Assembly (NCBI GenBank): GCA_022315425.1
Contig: JAIUPT010000042.1
Span: forward strand, 2,046,001-2,110,000
Direction: 5' to 3'
DNA: 64,000 bases
Origin: Pseudevernia furfuracea
Taxonomy: Eukaryota > Ascomycota > Lecanoromycetes > Lecanorales > Parmeliaceae
The notes under the pieces were generated by a model. The model had not been told where the DNA came from. It searched no databases and saw only the letters and a program-made list of their open reading frames with translations. Position numbers and translations under genes: made by a program. Shown here one piece after another: positions 47,739 to 59,278 of this stretch; the stretch's first letter is position 1, and each line of letters begins with the position of its first letter.

Positions 47739-49023
47739 ACTATTGGGTAAGGCGAGCCCAGATTCCTTTCCCACTCCCTTGTTTGATGATGAAAAAACGT
47801 GTCAGAAATAACCATTGAGTGTTTGCAAATGCAACCCGATGATGCTATTTACAATTAGACTCTGACAAACTTCCCCTGCTCTCGTCTCTATCAGCCCACT
47901 AACGACTATTTCTTGAAGCTAACACGTTCGCACAAGTAACAGGCATCTGTTACCCACAGCCACCAGTTACTCGACCATTGTAACCTTGTTTCCACTACCG
48001 CGTGGTCAGAAAATCGAGTTCAAAGCATTTATCAAATAGTACGTAGTGACTCTCTTTTCTTTGCTCCTCTGTAATTGTCTATGATTAACAAATTGTTGTT
48101 GAAATCTGAGGCTGCGTGTATGCAGCCGTCCCTTGGAGACTCTTACACCCACAAAATATGAGACTTGCCCTCTATCATAGTTCTCTCATCTTCTTCGCCG
48201 AGTGGGAATCATGCATAACTGACTAATGGTTTGTGTTGAAATATTCAGAATGGATGGATTAATTGCTCCAGAGGTCTCTGGGACCCTGTACTATATACAA
48301 GGGTAAATTAAGTGTTTCAGGAATACGAGGTGACTGGGATGTCTGGAGGCCAAATTTTTGACAGTTTGCGGGGTTAGTACCGGTCCCAAGCTCCTGCTCT
48401 TAGCCGTGTCGTCGATGAGATGTCGTGTGAGGGAGAGATGAGGACTTTACGAATCCGAGGCTGAATAGAGGTAACACTTTGCAGCTTGTAAGAGTACCCG
48501 GGGGTTAATCTAGGGCTGTGGCCACGCCTTGGAAGAAGTCATTGGCAAGGTCTGTAGTTGGGAATCATGAAGAAAGATAATCACACTCCGGGTACGATTC
48601 CAGAACCTCTTCCTGTTTTATCGAGTTCTCAAAACGTACTTTCTGACCACATGGCTGCTTTTGTCCCAGTGCTGCTGGTGTCCTCTTTTCTGCGTGACTT
48701 TTTTCTTCTTCACAACGGATTGATGATCGCTGGACCAAATTATCTTCAAGGCGGTTTCTTCTAGGTCTTGTCTGTGTACATGTCGAGAATTTCACGGGCT
48801 TGAAGCCTTGATCTTGAAACATTGCATTTGCTTGACTTCCAAAAAGAATTGTGACGATGAGAGGGTTAGACTTCCCTTCTGTGCTGTTGCAGCAGGCTGG
48901 CTTCGGTTATTACCAAGGTACTTTGAGGCTGTAGTCGGAACACTGCATCCAATAATGATAATAGTAAGACTACGCTGCTCTACCTTTACTCTCTACACGC
49001 CGGTCTATCGTCCAGTCCATTCT
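47739..49023. other. Convergent intergenic region of about 1.3 kb
   Basis: Between the MSH3 and large F-box gene stops. Only short open frames; nothing supported. Confidence 0.5.
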
Positions 49024-52000
49024 CTACCCACACAGAACCTCAACCTCCAACCTCGTCAGCTCCAGCACATCGATCCCCAACCCCTCATCCTCAATCTCCC
49101 CTCCCATCTGCGCCAAATAATCAGGCACCCAATCCGCATCCTCTTCGCTCCATCTGCCCCAAATCGGCGGCGCATGGATTGCAAAGGCACCACCGGCCTG
49201 CGCAAGTTCGTCGTTGCCGGAAGCGTAGCCTTCGTCTTGCTCAGCGTCAGCGTCGGGCATGTTGATGTCGCCGTCATGGTCGATAACGCGGTCGTGGAGG
49301 CCGAGGAGGACATTGTGGATGGTCGGTTCCAAGGAAGGGTGAAGGCACGTGGCGCCGGTATATGTCGGGTGCAAGGGTGTGGCGCCATCGAAGTGCACGG
49401 CTGCTTGGGAGGTGTTGAACATATAGGTGTCACCATCTGCGTCTTCTAGGGCTGTGACTGTGCCGTCTTTGAGAACAATCTTCTTCTCCACAGGCTGTTG
49501 CCGACCGGCAATTTGCCAAACATATGCCATGCCATTGACAGCGAAAGTCCAGATGGTGAGATTTCCACCGGATGCATCGACCGCGAGATCAACTAAGCCC
49601 TGCATGTGACCAATGTTGACGCCTTCAACCCTCACTGACTCCTCAACTGCGTTGGCATTCTGTTCGTCTTGCCTTTCATCTGTCTTGTCTTGATGACCGA
49701 AGAAGACGTCAGGTGGGACAACAAATAGCCAAATTGCTTCGCCATACCCAACCACGACCCTGACACCCCACCGCAACTCGCTACCAGCTGCGTAGACCCT
49801 GGGCACCACGACCCTGCCATATTCAGTTGGTCCGCTGAAAACGAACCTTCTGATGAGCTCCGTAGTTCCGACTCCAGGCGGTGCATCCTTGCCCAAACAC
49901 AGGTTTCCTTCCACGGGATCCGTGAATAAGACATTCCATCCATCACTAATAGGCACAGCGCGATAGTGATCGCACCATGCGGATGCTCTCCACCAATTGT
50001 CCCAAGCACTAGGGTCAGACAGCCCTTCATCCCAAGTCATACCCTGGGGTCTAGCCGCATTGGTACTCGTACCGGGAAAGAACCTGCCGCCAAGTCCTTC
50101 CTTCTCCTTCGGATGACAAGAACTGCTGATCAGCCTTAGCTTCTTCGCTGAATCCACGCCTGGTCTAGGCGGAAGGAAGTACAGGAAGTCGCTCGGCGCA
50201 GTGAGTGGAAACCAGCGGTTAAGATCCTGCCCCGTCAGGGCATCGATCCAGTGAAGTTCAATACCCGCCGCGCAGCCGAATGCAACGCAGCGGCGCTGTG
50301 GGCAGATTGCTACGCTTCTAGGCGGGTCTTCGGCGGAGCAGAGGTTACGATAGATACAGCGTATACCGGTTTCGAGAGGTATATAGCCAGTGTTAGTTGA
50401 GGATCCGATTGGGCGTATACCACTCTTGAGAGGTATATAGCCCGTATTGGAGGAACCAGGGAGTCGAGAAGGTCCAAATTCAGGCGAAACAAGAGGGTCA
50501 TCCATTCTCCAAGACGTGCGGACGTCGCTCGCGCCGTGGACTTCTGGAAGACTTGCTTCTGCAATCGCTCGAGCCATAGCACGGTCGCTGGGACTTGCTC
50601 GCAAGGTAGCGTACTCGTGGGGAGAAGTGGCTTCGGTAACGACAGGCTCACCGGAGGAGACGGAGCTGTAGATGGAGGCCCTCCAGCCACGCGTGTCAGT
50701 TGACAATACCTGCGGAGTGGACCGTCTCTGTGATGAAGACGGTGTGTTCTCGTGGAGGTCACAAACTAGGCCTACTCGGCCTTCCAGGAGAGCTGCGACG
50801 GCAAACCGCTGAGAGGAAGTGTCCATGCTTAGAGCCAGAACCCGGTGAGGGCAGATGACAGTGGTCACAGGCGAAAGATGGCTCCCATGAGGGTGTGAGG
50901 TCGAAATATTATCACGCAGTGAGTAGACGTAAATCAGGCAGCCTTCAGTAACGAGAAGAAACTTGCAGCAGACGCTGACTGTAAAGTGGACCGCAGATTC
51001 GTGCTGAGAGTTTCCCATACGAGAAGGGTTGTAGCCGGTGCTCAGTTCAGAAAAGTCAGTCTCGGACGTGAGGGCAACACCAGTGTGATTGGATTGACTG
51101 GTCCAAGATGACGACAGCTTCGTGGAAAGCCCGTTACCGGTCCAATCTGGTCGTAGAGAGCACTCGGTAGCCAAACGCTTGCTTAATAACCATTCCTTAT
51201 TAATATTCTCGGCAATCCTGTGCCCGTTCAACTCTTCGCGCAGATCCATGTCAGCCTTTGCGGCTCTCCACCAGCCACCCTCCTTGAGCACCCTTGTTAG
51301 CAGCCTCTCTTCTAGGCTATCGATCATCCACGCCCTACATGTATGCCTGGCGGCGTTGAGATCAACCGGGGAGAGGTAGGTGTAGACTTTCTCAAGGATT
51401 TCGGCAGGAAGTTTGCAGACAGACGGCATGACGACAGGACGAGCAAGAGTGATTTCAGTTGACCAACAGCGGCATGAAAGGCGAATGGCCAGGTATTCTT
51501 CGAAGCCGATGTAGTCCAAGAGTCGCTGAAAGAAGGTCGCTGGGAGCTCAGGCCCTTGGATCTGCATGCGGCGAAGACCGAGTACAGCGAAGGTATCGCG
51601 ATGACCTCCGAAGTTGGTCAAGTCAATTGAGCTGTTGAAGGTTGCGGCCTTGTGTAGCTCTTCCGACAGAGAGAAACGAAACCTCTCAAACGGTAAGGGC
51701 TCCATGTAACAGCCATCGATGTCTTCGGGTTCGTCTGAGAGATCTCGGCTCAGAAATCGCTGACGCATTGTGACGCTGTCAAGACCACTGATATTTGGAC
51801 CTGCCTGAAGTCTAGTCATGGCTCGGGGCTCAAGACGTTCATGCGCAGGGACTCGAACGAGCGTGCGGCCTCTGATGGGGCTTCCTTCTTCACTTGATGG
51901 TGTTGCTGAGTCTGATTGCTCGGATGCGACCCGGAAGGAAAAGCTGCTACGGACGGAGATGGACGGCGTCGAACGTGGAGAGGCATTAGGTCGGAGAGGT

Positions 52001-52068
52001 GCATTGACGTCGTTTGAGACAGCAAGAGCACTAGGTTCCTTCGTAGAGTCCGGCTCCAAGGGACTCAT
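49024..52068 (-). CDS. Large F-box protein with possible C-terminal beta-propeller
   Basis: Single exon, 1014 aa from the ATG at 52068 (MSPLEPDS). The frame is open upstream to 52197 without another ATG. The first 150 residues are Ser/Pro-rich. An F-box-like segment (KLPAEILEKVYTYLSPVDL, NAARHTCRAWM) lies at roughly 220-260 and would bind Skp1. The rest has WD-like strands (FLLVTEGCLIYVYSL, RVLALSMDTSSQRFAVAAL, RSVAICPQRRCVAFGCAAG, NLTIWTFAVNGMAYVWQIAG), suggesting a degenerate propeller for substrate binding. A short internal repeat, NTGYIPL(K/E)(S/T)GIR, occurs twice around 50350-50460. I recognise the family only as conserved fungal F-box proteins. Confidence 0.7.
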   Translation of the reverse strand: MSPLEPDSTKEPSALAVSNDVNAPLRPNASPRSTPSISVRSSFSFRVASEQSDSATPSSEEGSPIRGRTLVRVPAHERLEPRAMTRLQAGPNISGLDSVTMRQRFLSRDLSDEPEDIDGCYMEPLPFERFRFSLSEELHKAATFNSSIDLTNFGGHRDTFAVLGLRRMQIQGPELPATFFQRLLDYIGFEEYLAIRLSCRCWSTEITLARPVVMPSVCKLPAEILEKVYTYLSPVDLNAARHTCRAWMIDSLEERLLTRVLKEGGWWRAAKADMDLREELNGHRIAENINKEWLLSKRLATECSLRPDWTGNGLSTKLSSSWTSQSNHTGVALTSETDFSELSTGYNPSRMGNSQHESAVHFTVSVCCKFLLVTEGCLIYVYSLRDNISTSHPHGSHLSPVTTVICPHRVLALSMDTSSQRFAVAALLEGRVGLVCDLHENTPSSSQRRSTPQVLSTDTRGWRASIYSSVSSGEPVVTEATSPHEYATLRASPSDRAMARAIAEASLPEVHGASDVRTSWRMDDPLVSPEFGPSRLPGSSNTGYIPLKSGIRPIGSSTNTGYIPLETGIRCIYRNLCSAEDPPRSVAICPQRRCVAFGCAAGIELHWIDALTGQDLNRWFPLTAPSDFLYFLPPRPGVDSAKKLRLISSSCHPKEKEGLGGRFFPGTSTNAARPQGMTWDEGLSDPSAWDNWWRASAWCDHYRAVPISDGWNVLFTDPVEGNLCLGKDAPPGVGTTELIRRFVFSGPTEYGRVVVPRVYAAGSELRWGVRVVVGYGEAIWLFVVPPDVFFGHQDKTDERQDEQNANAVEESVRVEGVNIGHMQGLVDLAVDASGGNLTIWTFAVNGMAYVWQIAGRQQPVEKKIVLKDGTVTALEDADGDTYMFNTSQAAVHFDGATPLHPTYTGATCLHPSLEPTIHNVLLGLHDRVIDHDGDINMPDADAEQDEGYASGNDELAQAGGAFAIHAPPIWGRWSEEDADWVPDYLAQMGGEIEDEGLGIDVLELTRLEVEVLCG

Positions 52069-52577
52069 TCCGAAGCGAGTTGGACGGTCTCCAACCAATC
52101 TAGTAATTTCGGGTGCTGAGGATGGTCCAACGCAGAGGATATGAGTAGAAGCGTTTTCTAGGATAGTAAGCAGTGGAGCCGCTGGACTGGGATCCAAACA
52201 CTGTATCTGTTCAGGGTCAAGGCCCGCGACCCCGCGTGAGAGGAGGATCTGCGAAGACGTGGTAAAGCTGTTGCACGTCTAAGAGACCGTGCTGATAAAG
52301 AATGTGGGTAATATACGCCTAGGGTAATCTGCTTGTCAATGGTTATAGGCCTCTGACCAAGTCAGCGCACTAGACGCAAGCGCCTCTTATTCGGTCGAAA
52401 GAAGAAGGCACGACCCTGTGGAGTTTGCCTCAAAGATCAACTGGCCCATTCGGACGGGTATAAAGCTATTTGAATACAAAATTCCCAATCCATGGAATAG
52501 CCCAAATGCCGTACAGAACCACACAATCGCTATGGGTAGCACCAATCATAGAATCAACCCGGCGTCTTTTGACATAA
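52069..52577. other. Intergenic
   Basis: Between two minus-strand genes. No gene seen; presumed promoter of the F-box gene and 3' UTR of the channel gene. Confidence 0.45.
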
Positions 52578-55255
52578 TCACACATTATCTGCGCCACCAT
52601 GATCACCATGAGGAGCCGAACCGTTCGTGCGCTTTTTTGCAAGCCAGAGATCCTCCAAGGGGATAACTAGGCTAGGATTGATGTAGCGCAAGCCTGTCTC
52701 TTGGTCCTCATCGATATCTCGACCCCTCGAGGTCTCACTCTCGTACCTTGACTCGCCCTGTGCCAACGCTCCGAAAGGCGGGTCATGAGTGAGACTGCGG
52801 ATGGCGATGAATTTCATCAACGGGTCGTAGGTGCGTTGGTAGAAGACGATAAACCACACTGTAAACGCGAGCAGAGGGAGGATCAAGATCGCGCGATACA
52901 CTGCCAAACTTAGACCCAGAATACCAGTCATGGCAAGCTGAAAGACGACCAGGCCGAGCACGACGCGGTTGCAAATGATAGACCATGCTCGACCAGTAGA
53001 ATGCTGACGGTGATCCATCGCGTAGAGGAGCTGGTACTTGTAGATGAAAGTTCCGATGATGAAATAGAGCAGGCCAAAAAAAAGCACAAACCAGGAGCCC
53101 GGCAGGACACTGTACACAATGCAAATTATGAAAATGAGGATGGTCTGAGGGAGGTAGAAGCCATAGCTAAAGACAGGCGGCTGGACCAGTTCTGCGTAAT
53201 CTATATTCTCATTCAGCAACTGCCAGAGAGTTTGTTTAATATTCAACTAGGGCTCATACCTCGAGGGGTCTTAGCACCGATCAAGAAGATCGGATACATC
53301 GCGACACTGCCAAATTCGAGCAATCGGAAGGGAAACAGTCCAAGCCCTTGAAGGATGATCAAGTTGATGTAGAATAGTACGAGGTTTTTCAAGGAAGTGG
53401 CCAGGACAAGTGCAATGCTTGTGGTGTCTTTGAAAGAATCTCCAATGCGGCTGAAGTATGCCTGAGCATTTGAGGCCGTCCCAAATATGGTGAAGACGAC
53501 GAAGAGGTTAAAGAAAGTGAAAAAGAAGTTCTTGGATATCAGCGACATTTCAACATCACCTTGCGATATCATGCCTTGTAGTGTTGAGAGCCCTGCACGT
53601 CATCAGCTTCAATTCGCAGGCCCTGGGTAGATGAAACATACAGTAGTAGAGATACGGTACAGCCACGCTCAACAGCGAGACAAGCAGTGTAGGAAGACCT
53701 TGTTGGACCAAGGATCTACTAATGTCATGGCTAGAGAGGGCATCCTTGAGCTGTGGCCAGACCTTGCCAATATTTTCGAGGCTCAGCAGTCCAGCAAGCG
53801 GGACCAAAAGCAAAGACCAGAAGACTGTGAGGATAGCAATCACCAAGGTGATAGACCACGCCCTGAGCATTCTACTGGACCTTGAAAGATACGTATTATG
53901 CCATACCACGTCCGACGGTGCCGGGGCAACATTAGCAAGCAATTTCATCGGCTCGGGATCCATTCTAGCTTGTAACGCCATTTGCTAGGCACTGTCAGCG
54001 CTGCTGGGAACCCCTCGGGTCTCACTACTTACTGCTGCCGCAGTCGAGTCGAGAGTGACAAAGGCCAGCGGAGTAGGCTTGTACACCTTGTTGCGTGATG
54101 ATTTGATTTTCTCGTCCAGCTTATGGAGCTTCTCCTCGTAGTAATCAATAGCATCGATGCGCCGACTTTGTAGACCTAGGAATCCGTGCCAAATTCGTGT
54201 CTTTGGACGATCTGAGGTAGCCGCATCTATGTGAGGCTGCTCGTTATTGTCACCATCAAGAAGATGTTCATACTCATCGACATGGTGTACGTTTGCTCCG
54301 GAGGCTTGGAGGAGAAGCCTGTTGCCCCCGTGTTTTGGTTGTCCCAAGTGTACAGTCCATGCCTCTTCAAGCTTCCGCAAAATGCTCATTCTGCGGGCGA
54401 CCAGATCGTCCAGCTCTTTCCAGTCCTTGCATAACAGGACCCTTTCCACTTTACCAATCTGGAGGTTCTCAATCGCTTCCTTGATCATCTCCTCCGAGCG
54501 TAATTCTTCGGGTATACCGGAGAGCCTTACGGTCCTATCTGTGACAGTGGATTGGCTGCCAAGGTAGTCCTGGCGGATGCGGATGACTTTTTTGGTCTCT
54601 GTAATGATAAGGTATAGAGCAAGGACAGAGAAAAGGTAGACGAAGACGACGTAGATCCAGAGCATCAAGTCGGTCGGCTTGGTATCCGTACCCTTCGCAG
54701 CCTTCCCTGATCTTGCTATCTCCAGGATCGGAGATGCATTGCCATAGGCCCCGAAGGCAGTGGCGCTTTTCGCTGTGTGGTTTCCTGGAGCTGTGTTGGG
54801 GAGGCCATAGTCGCCAGTGTCGTGCACGTGTACCGGTAACAGGACGACGAGTGAGAAGAAGAAGGTGATCGCTATGTACTTGGTGGCCATCTTGAAGAAA
54901 TGAAGAAACTGCGACTGATTTAGACATTGAACATCTGTACTCGCTTCGGGCTACTTACTACGAAAGCATCTAGGCCGGCCGAGGCAAGTACTTGATCTTC
55001 GGTAATTTGATAAAGAACTGGGATCCATCCAAAGAAGGTGTCTGGGAGCTCTGGGAGTATGGAAGCTGCATTTTTCTGCTTCTTCCGCGCAGCATAGAGA
55101 GATGTCCATCTTGGTCTCAGGAAGCAAAAGGCGAGGAAGGCGAAGAAACCGAGAGCAATGGAGATGACGGATTGAGTGATGATGTCTCTTTGATTTTGAT
55201 TCTGGTTCTGGTCTTGGTAACCCTCGGGGTCCGCCATAGTCCAAGCCGATGCCAT
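52578..55255 (-). CDS. CSC1/OSCA-like calcium-permeable channel (RSN1/Phm7 family)
   Basis: Five exons (55255-54959, 54908-54033, 53984-53642, 53592-53260, 53200-52578) encode 823 aa. Members are stretch- or osmotically gated cation channels of plasma and internal membranes, related to TMEM63 and TMC. The order fits: an N-terminal helix (SVISIALGFFAFLAFCFLRP), RPRWTSLYAARKK, further helices, then the cytosolic RRM-like loop (TVRLSGIPEELRSEEMI to PLAFVTLDS). The 7TM region follows (RAWSITLVIAILTVFW, GMISQGDVEMSLISKNFFFT, ELVQPPVFSYGFYLP, YKYQLLYAMDHRQHSTGRAW). The C-terminus is short. The GMISQGDVE..SKNFF and PPVFSYG blocks are diagnostic. It shares a 316-bp divergent promoter with PCH2. Confidence 0.93.
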
Positions 55256-55571
55256 TGTAGAGTGATTGCCCAGGGATTAAAGGCCCTAGGGGGTTATCTC
55301 GGCGTGGGAAGCATTGTTGTGGGGTGTATGTCTTTCTACGCTGTGTGTAAATTGTCTGGACCCTTGCCAAGAGAAGGCACGCTTGTCGATCAGCTTGTGT
55401 AAGGTAAGGTATCTTACTGTAAGTTTTCCCCGAAAGAACTCAATGCCACAGCCCGCTTCTCTCCGCCCAAGTCATGAAGACCTCTTTGGGTTTCACCCTC
55501 AAGGCTCTTGTATTAGCCCTTAGATGAAGACAGGAGGCGTGCGTCAAATCGACAAGAATAAGGACTCCAGC
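55256..55571. promoter_or_regulatory. Divergent promoter region, CSC1-like / PCH2
   Basis: 316 bp between the two start codons. I see no clear TATA box or known operator. Confidence 0.4.
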
Positions 55572-57607
55572 ATGGTTGGCACTGCGACATCTCCAGCGAA
55601 AGCTCCCCATCCCAAGAGCAAGCCTATCTTGCATGTCGAGTGCTGTACCAACCAGCCGGACTCTTTGCCTCGAACAGTATGACCAAATTTCGGCACTTTT
55701 CTATTAATGGAATCTAATAGTAATACTGTGAAAATCAAGCTGGCAGATCGAGTGGAAAGATGGCTTAGAAAACATTGTGCCACGGTCAAGTTAAAGCAGA
55801 CGTTCCCATATCTTGGTAAGATGGCTACGAAGTATGTTACTTTTGCAGACCGACCGATGATGCTAATAATGCTTGAGCAGATGGGCTCCACGATTCTCCA
55901 GACATCTATTTCATCACTGTAGCAGATCTCACCTCCAGTACAGATCTCGACTTGAACATAGATATTCATCTCTCAGAAGTGATTATCAACGTTGACGTCT
56001 TTGAGCTCCACGGCGATGAAGAGCCAATCGAGCCCTCCGCGGCTACACTTATTCGGATGGTTCAAGGCATCAACGATGATATTCCGAGGCCGCAAGCCAA
56101 GATCATGGACCTTCCGAATAGGAACTTACATGGTGTTTGGGACTCGTAAGGCTCTGCAGCCCTGCAGCATCGCAGCATCTCGTGGACCAGTGCCTGATCC
56201 TGGTAGATTGATTTTCGAAGATTCCATTCAATATCGGCTCCTTAAATTCATCATACGTATGAGTCAGTGGCATCGCTCTATCTCATTATCTCATAAAGCT
56301 ATCACAGCTGACATGCCTCAGTGTCCTTCTCTGCCCGTCAGTCCCGCCAAAATATGTCTAGTTGGTGTAGAGTCGTCCTACTTTATGGACCGCCAGGTAC
56401 TGGAAAGACCAGCCTTTGCCGAGCCTTAGCCCAGCAACTATCCATCCGTTTGGGCAACACTTTCCACCTCTGCAAGCTGGTTGAATTTGATGCCCATTCA
56501 ATGTTCAGCCAGTACTTTGGCGAGAGTGGAAAAGTAGTCAACAAACTTTTCGCCATGATTGAGTCGATGCTCGACGAGGACAAGAACACTTTGATATGCG
56601 TCTTCGTTGATGAGATAGAAAGCTTAGCCGGCAAGCGCCAGTACTCCGGCAGCTCAAATGAGCCACAAGACTTCTTGAGGGTACGCACTGAAACAAATTA
56701 CAAATTTGTAGCGATTGGAAGTTGATGACATTCCAGGCTGTCAACGCATTGCTGATCGCGCTTGATCGGTTGCGACATCGACCTAACGTCCTAGTCTTCT
56801 GCACGAGCAACTTGATCAAGGCTGTGGTGCGTAACTTGAATGACTGCGCTGCTCATGAGATACAAATATCAATCATGTGTTAGGACTCGGCATTTCTTGA
56901 CCGCATCGACGTTAAACAATACATTCCAGACCCCGGTCCAAAAGCTAGATACGAGATTCTGCGTTCCTGTTATCTTGACCTTGCAAAATGCGGAATCATA
57001 GCTCCAATCCATCAGCCCTCAGAAGCTACTACTTTCGTGCAACCCACACAAGAAATGCTGCTGGATGGAGATGAGGACGAACTTGCGAGCGGGTGGGCTT
57101 CCCTTGCACCTTCCTCATCCTCCTCACCTTCTTCGGATAGATTCTACACTCCTTTCAGGTCTCATTTTCTAGTCCCAATGTCTTTAACATGCTGACGACC
57201 TCACAGCAGTCCGCCAGCTCCGCCTCACTCAACCAAAACGCCCAAATCCCAAGAACATTTTCGTATCATCGACGACAGAGATCTGCCGCCTCATCACCTC
57301 ATGATACTGCATTTCTCCGCTGACGAAGAATCTCTGCCTAGAACATTATGGCAAATCGCAGCCAAGAGCACTGTAAGACACACTGGCATCAGACGCCCGA
57401 CCCAGAATGCTAATCTCAAATGGCTTGCAGAATTCAAGTGGGCGAAGTCTACGGCGTCTACCTGTCACGTCTCTAGCAATGTACGCGAGGCAGGACCCGT
57501 GTCCAATCGATGACGCTCTCGGGGCACTTTCGCAAGCTGTTGACAACGAGTCATTACGAGAACAGAAAGATAGTACGGAAGTGTCCAAGATGATTGACTG
57601 TTATTAG
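55572..57607 (+). CDS. PCH2: AAA+ ATPase Pch2/TRIP13
   Basis: Nine exons (55572-55676, 55740-55815, 55881-56145, 56207-56256, 56322-56680, 56737-56826, 56884-57158, 57207-57372, 57431-57607) encode 520 aa. Pch2/TRIP13 is a ring ATPase that opens HORMA-domain proteins (Hop1, Mad2), controlling meiotic axis remodelling and checkpoints. Evidence: N-terminal ILHVEC, HGVWDSLIFEDSIQ, Walker A GPPGTGKTSLCRALAQQLSI, FSQYFGESGKVV, Walker B VFVDEIESLAG, sensor VLVFCTSNL, FLDRIDVKQYI, and the C-terminal SGRSLRRLPVTSLAMY. Compared with animal TRIP13 it has an insertion of about 80 residues, acidic then Ser/Pro-rich (DGDEDELASGW..SSSSSPSSD), before the lid. Exon 1-2 joining is the weakest point: the AG right after the branch site would break the frame, and the next AG (CAAG, 55739) restores it. 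An upstream in-frame ATG at 55524 would add 16 residues. Confidence 0.9.
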
Positions 57608-58006
57608 ACCTATGGATCCCAGATGCGGAGTTGGCTTGGCTTGGCTTGGCTTGGCTTGGCTGGGTTGGCGCTGGAGCACTTGCTTGTACTGATTCAAGAT
57701 ACCCATTTTGCAGCTATCTATTGCTTGGTTCAGCGTCTCAGATGTTACATGTGAGCTGTTTACTCTGTACTCTTATCAAAAGCGTTCATCATTGGCAGAA
57801 GAGCTAAGACCTATGTACAATGGAAAGATGGACTAGATGCTAAAAAAGATCGATGTGCCCAACGACATAGAAATTAAGAACACGAACACAGAATTGCGCA
57901 AATGAGTGACCAAGACCGCGATATCCAACTCCGAAAACGTCCTTCTGTCCAATAGCTTAAAGTCGAGATCCACCGCCCACACCATCAACCCAACTTGGTC
58001 AGTCCG
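57608..58006. other. Convergent intergenic region
   Basis: Between the PCH2 and GH64 stops. Holds the (TTGGC)6 repeat; no gene seen. Confidence 0.5.
57631..57660. repeat. (TTGGC)6 microsatellite
   Basis: Six perfect TTGGC units, 23 bp after the PCH2 stop codon. The same unit recurs at 7140-7157. Confidence 0.95.
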
Positions 58007-59155
58007 CTACTTCTGTGTAGTCAACCCGCTAGACGCGTTCCCACCACCAACCGCCACCGTCAACAACTGCGGATTCGGATCTTGTACCGCTCCCGACTGG
58101 TTCGCACCATTCGTCGGCGTCACATCATCGTACGGGAACGCATAGCCTATGCCGTCCAAGTTGGCCGCGTGCACGATGCGCGCATAGTGGTTTGTAATCG
58201 CATTCTGGTAGTACTGGCTCGGGTTGGCGGTCGGCTCGACGGGGTCGACGAGGAGGGTCGAGCGGTTGAAGGCGGCGCTGAGGCGGGCGATGAGGGCGCC
58301 CAGTTCGATGTTGGAGCCGACGGCGAAGGGACCCGTGGAGCAGCTGAAGATATCGGCGGCGGAGGGTTGGGTGAATGTTAGGCCGTTGCCGAAGTCTAGG
58401 AGGGAGGAGGAGTCCACTTGGCCGGGGACGATGCCCCACTGTGCTTGAGTGTCGATGGAGAGCTGCTGGGAGGTGTACTGTGACCAGGCTTGGTTGACGT
58501 AGTTTTGGTAGTAGCCGTTGAAGAGAGAGGGGTTCAGAGTGATGCCGTTGTTGGGGCTTAGAGCGCGGAGGTTGCCTCCGGAGGGTTTGGGAACTATGAG
58601 GGAGGACCAGCCTGCGCCGTCGGAGGCGGTTTGAGCTGTTAGGCCTTGGCAGACGGTGTCGAGTCCACTAGACGCCATACCGGAGACATACTGTGTTGCG
58701 TTGGAGGTGTTGGTCAGGGTCAAAGAGATGGGAAGGCAGACGAAGTCGACGTAGGAAATGTTGACGAAGAGCTCCGCGGCGTTGAAGGTAAATTCGCAGA
58801 AGTCCCAGGACACTTTTATATTTGGGTCTGAGGGATTAGTAACAGACGGCTCGACGAGTGCAGGGCCAGGGTTGAGGAGGAAGGTCAAAGTCCCGTCGAC
58901 GGAGAACCAGATTCGGCTTCCAGCAAGGTGAGGAACAGTGACAGTCGTCGTGTTACCAGGAGCGCCGAGAGGGATAGCGCAATCCTGGTCAAGGCCCGAG
59001 CCGGTGGAGGAAGGCGATGTTGGATAATAGTAAGTCTTGCCATCGGATTGAAGTAGGAAAAGAGCGTTATTGTTGTCGAGGGCTTGGCCAGTGATGTAGG
59101 CGTAGACGGTGCTAGAGCTCGTCTGATTCTGAAGGGCGATGTTGACGGTAGCCAT
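58007..59155 (-). CDS. GH64 beta-1,3-glucanase, thaumatin-like superfamily
   Basis: Single exon, 382 aa. GH64 enzymes cut beta-1,3-glucan, often releasing pentasaccharides; fungal members may act in wall remodelling or mycoparasitism. Family-like features are the beta-rich N-terminal half starting with VNIALQNQT, YITGQALDNNNALFLLQSDGK, GSRIWFSVDGTLTF, then WDFCEFTFN and ELFVNISYVDFV with acidic residues of the active cleft. The second half has YYQNYVNQAWSQY and FNRSTLL. There is no signal peptide at the N-terminus (MATVNIALQNQ), so it is intracellular, exported by another route, or its start lies in a missed upstream exon. Confidence 0.75.
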   Translation of the reverse strand: MATVNIALQNQTSSSTVYAYITGQALDNNNALFLLQSDGKTYYYPTSPSSTGSGLDQDCAIPLGAPGNTTTVTVPHLAGSRIWFSVDGTLTFLLNPGPALVEPSVTNPSDPNIKVSWDFCEFTFNAAELFVNISYVDFVCLPISLTLTNTSNATQYVSGMASSGLDTVCQGLTAQTASDGAGWSSLIVPKPSGGNLRALSPNNGITLNPSLFNGYYQNYVNQAWSQYTSQQLSIDTQAQWGIVPGQVDSSSLLDFGNGLTFTQPSAADIFSCSTGPFAVGSNIELGALIARLSAAFNRSTLLVDPVEPTANPSQYYQNAITNHYARIVHAANLDGIGYAFPYDDVTPTNGANQSGAVQDPNPQLLTVAVGGGNASSGLTTQK

Positions 59156-59278
59156 TGCGTTGATCTCAAAGATGACGTTTCGTAGAGTGGTTCGTGTATA
59201 TGCGGATTGATCCTGTTGGCAGGAAACTGTAGTGGTAGTAGTAGTGTGAAGAAATTTATCTACAGAGCAAAAGAGCAG

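Noticed and set aside
49056..49449. Open frames on both strands overlapping the large F-box gene
   Set aside because: Shadows of the coding frame of the 1014-residue protein.
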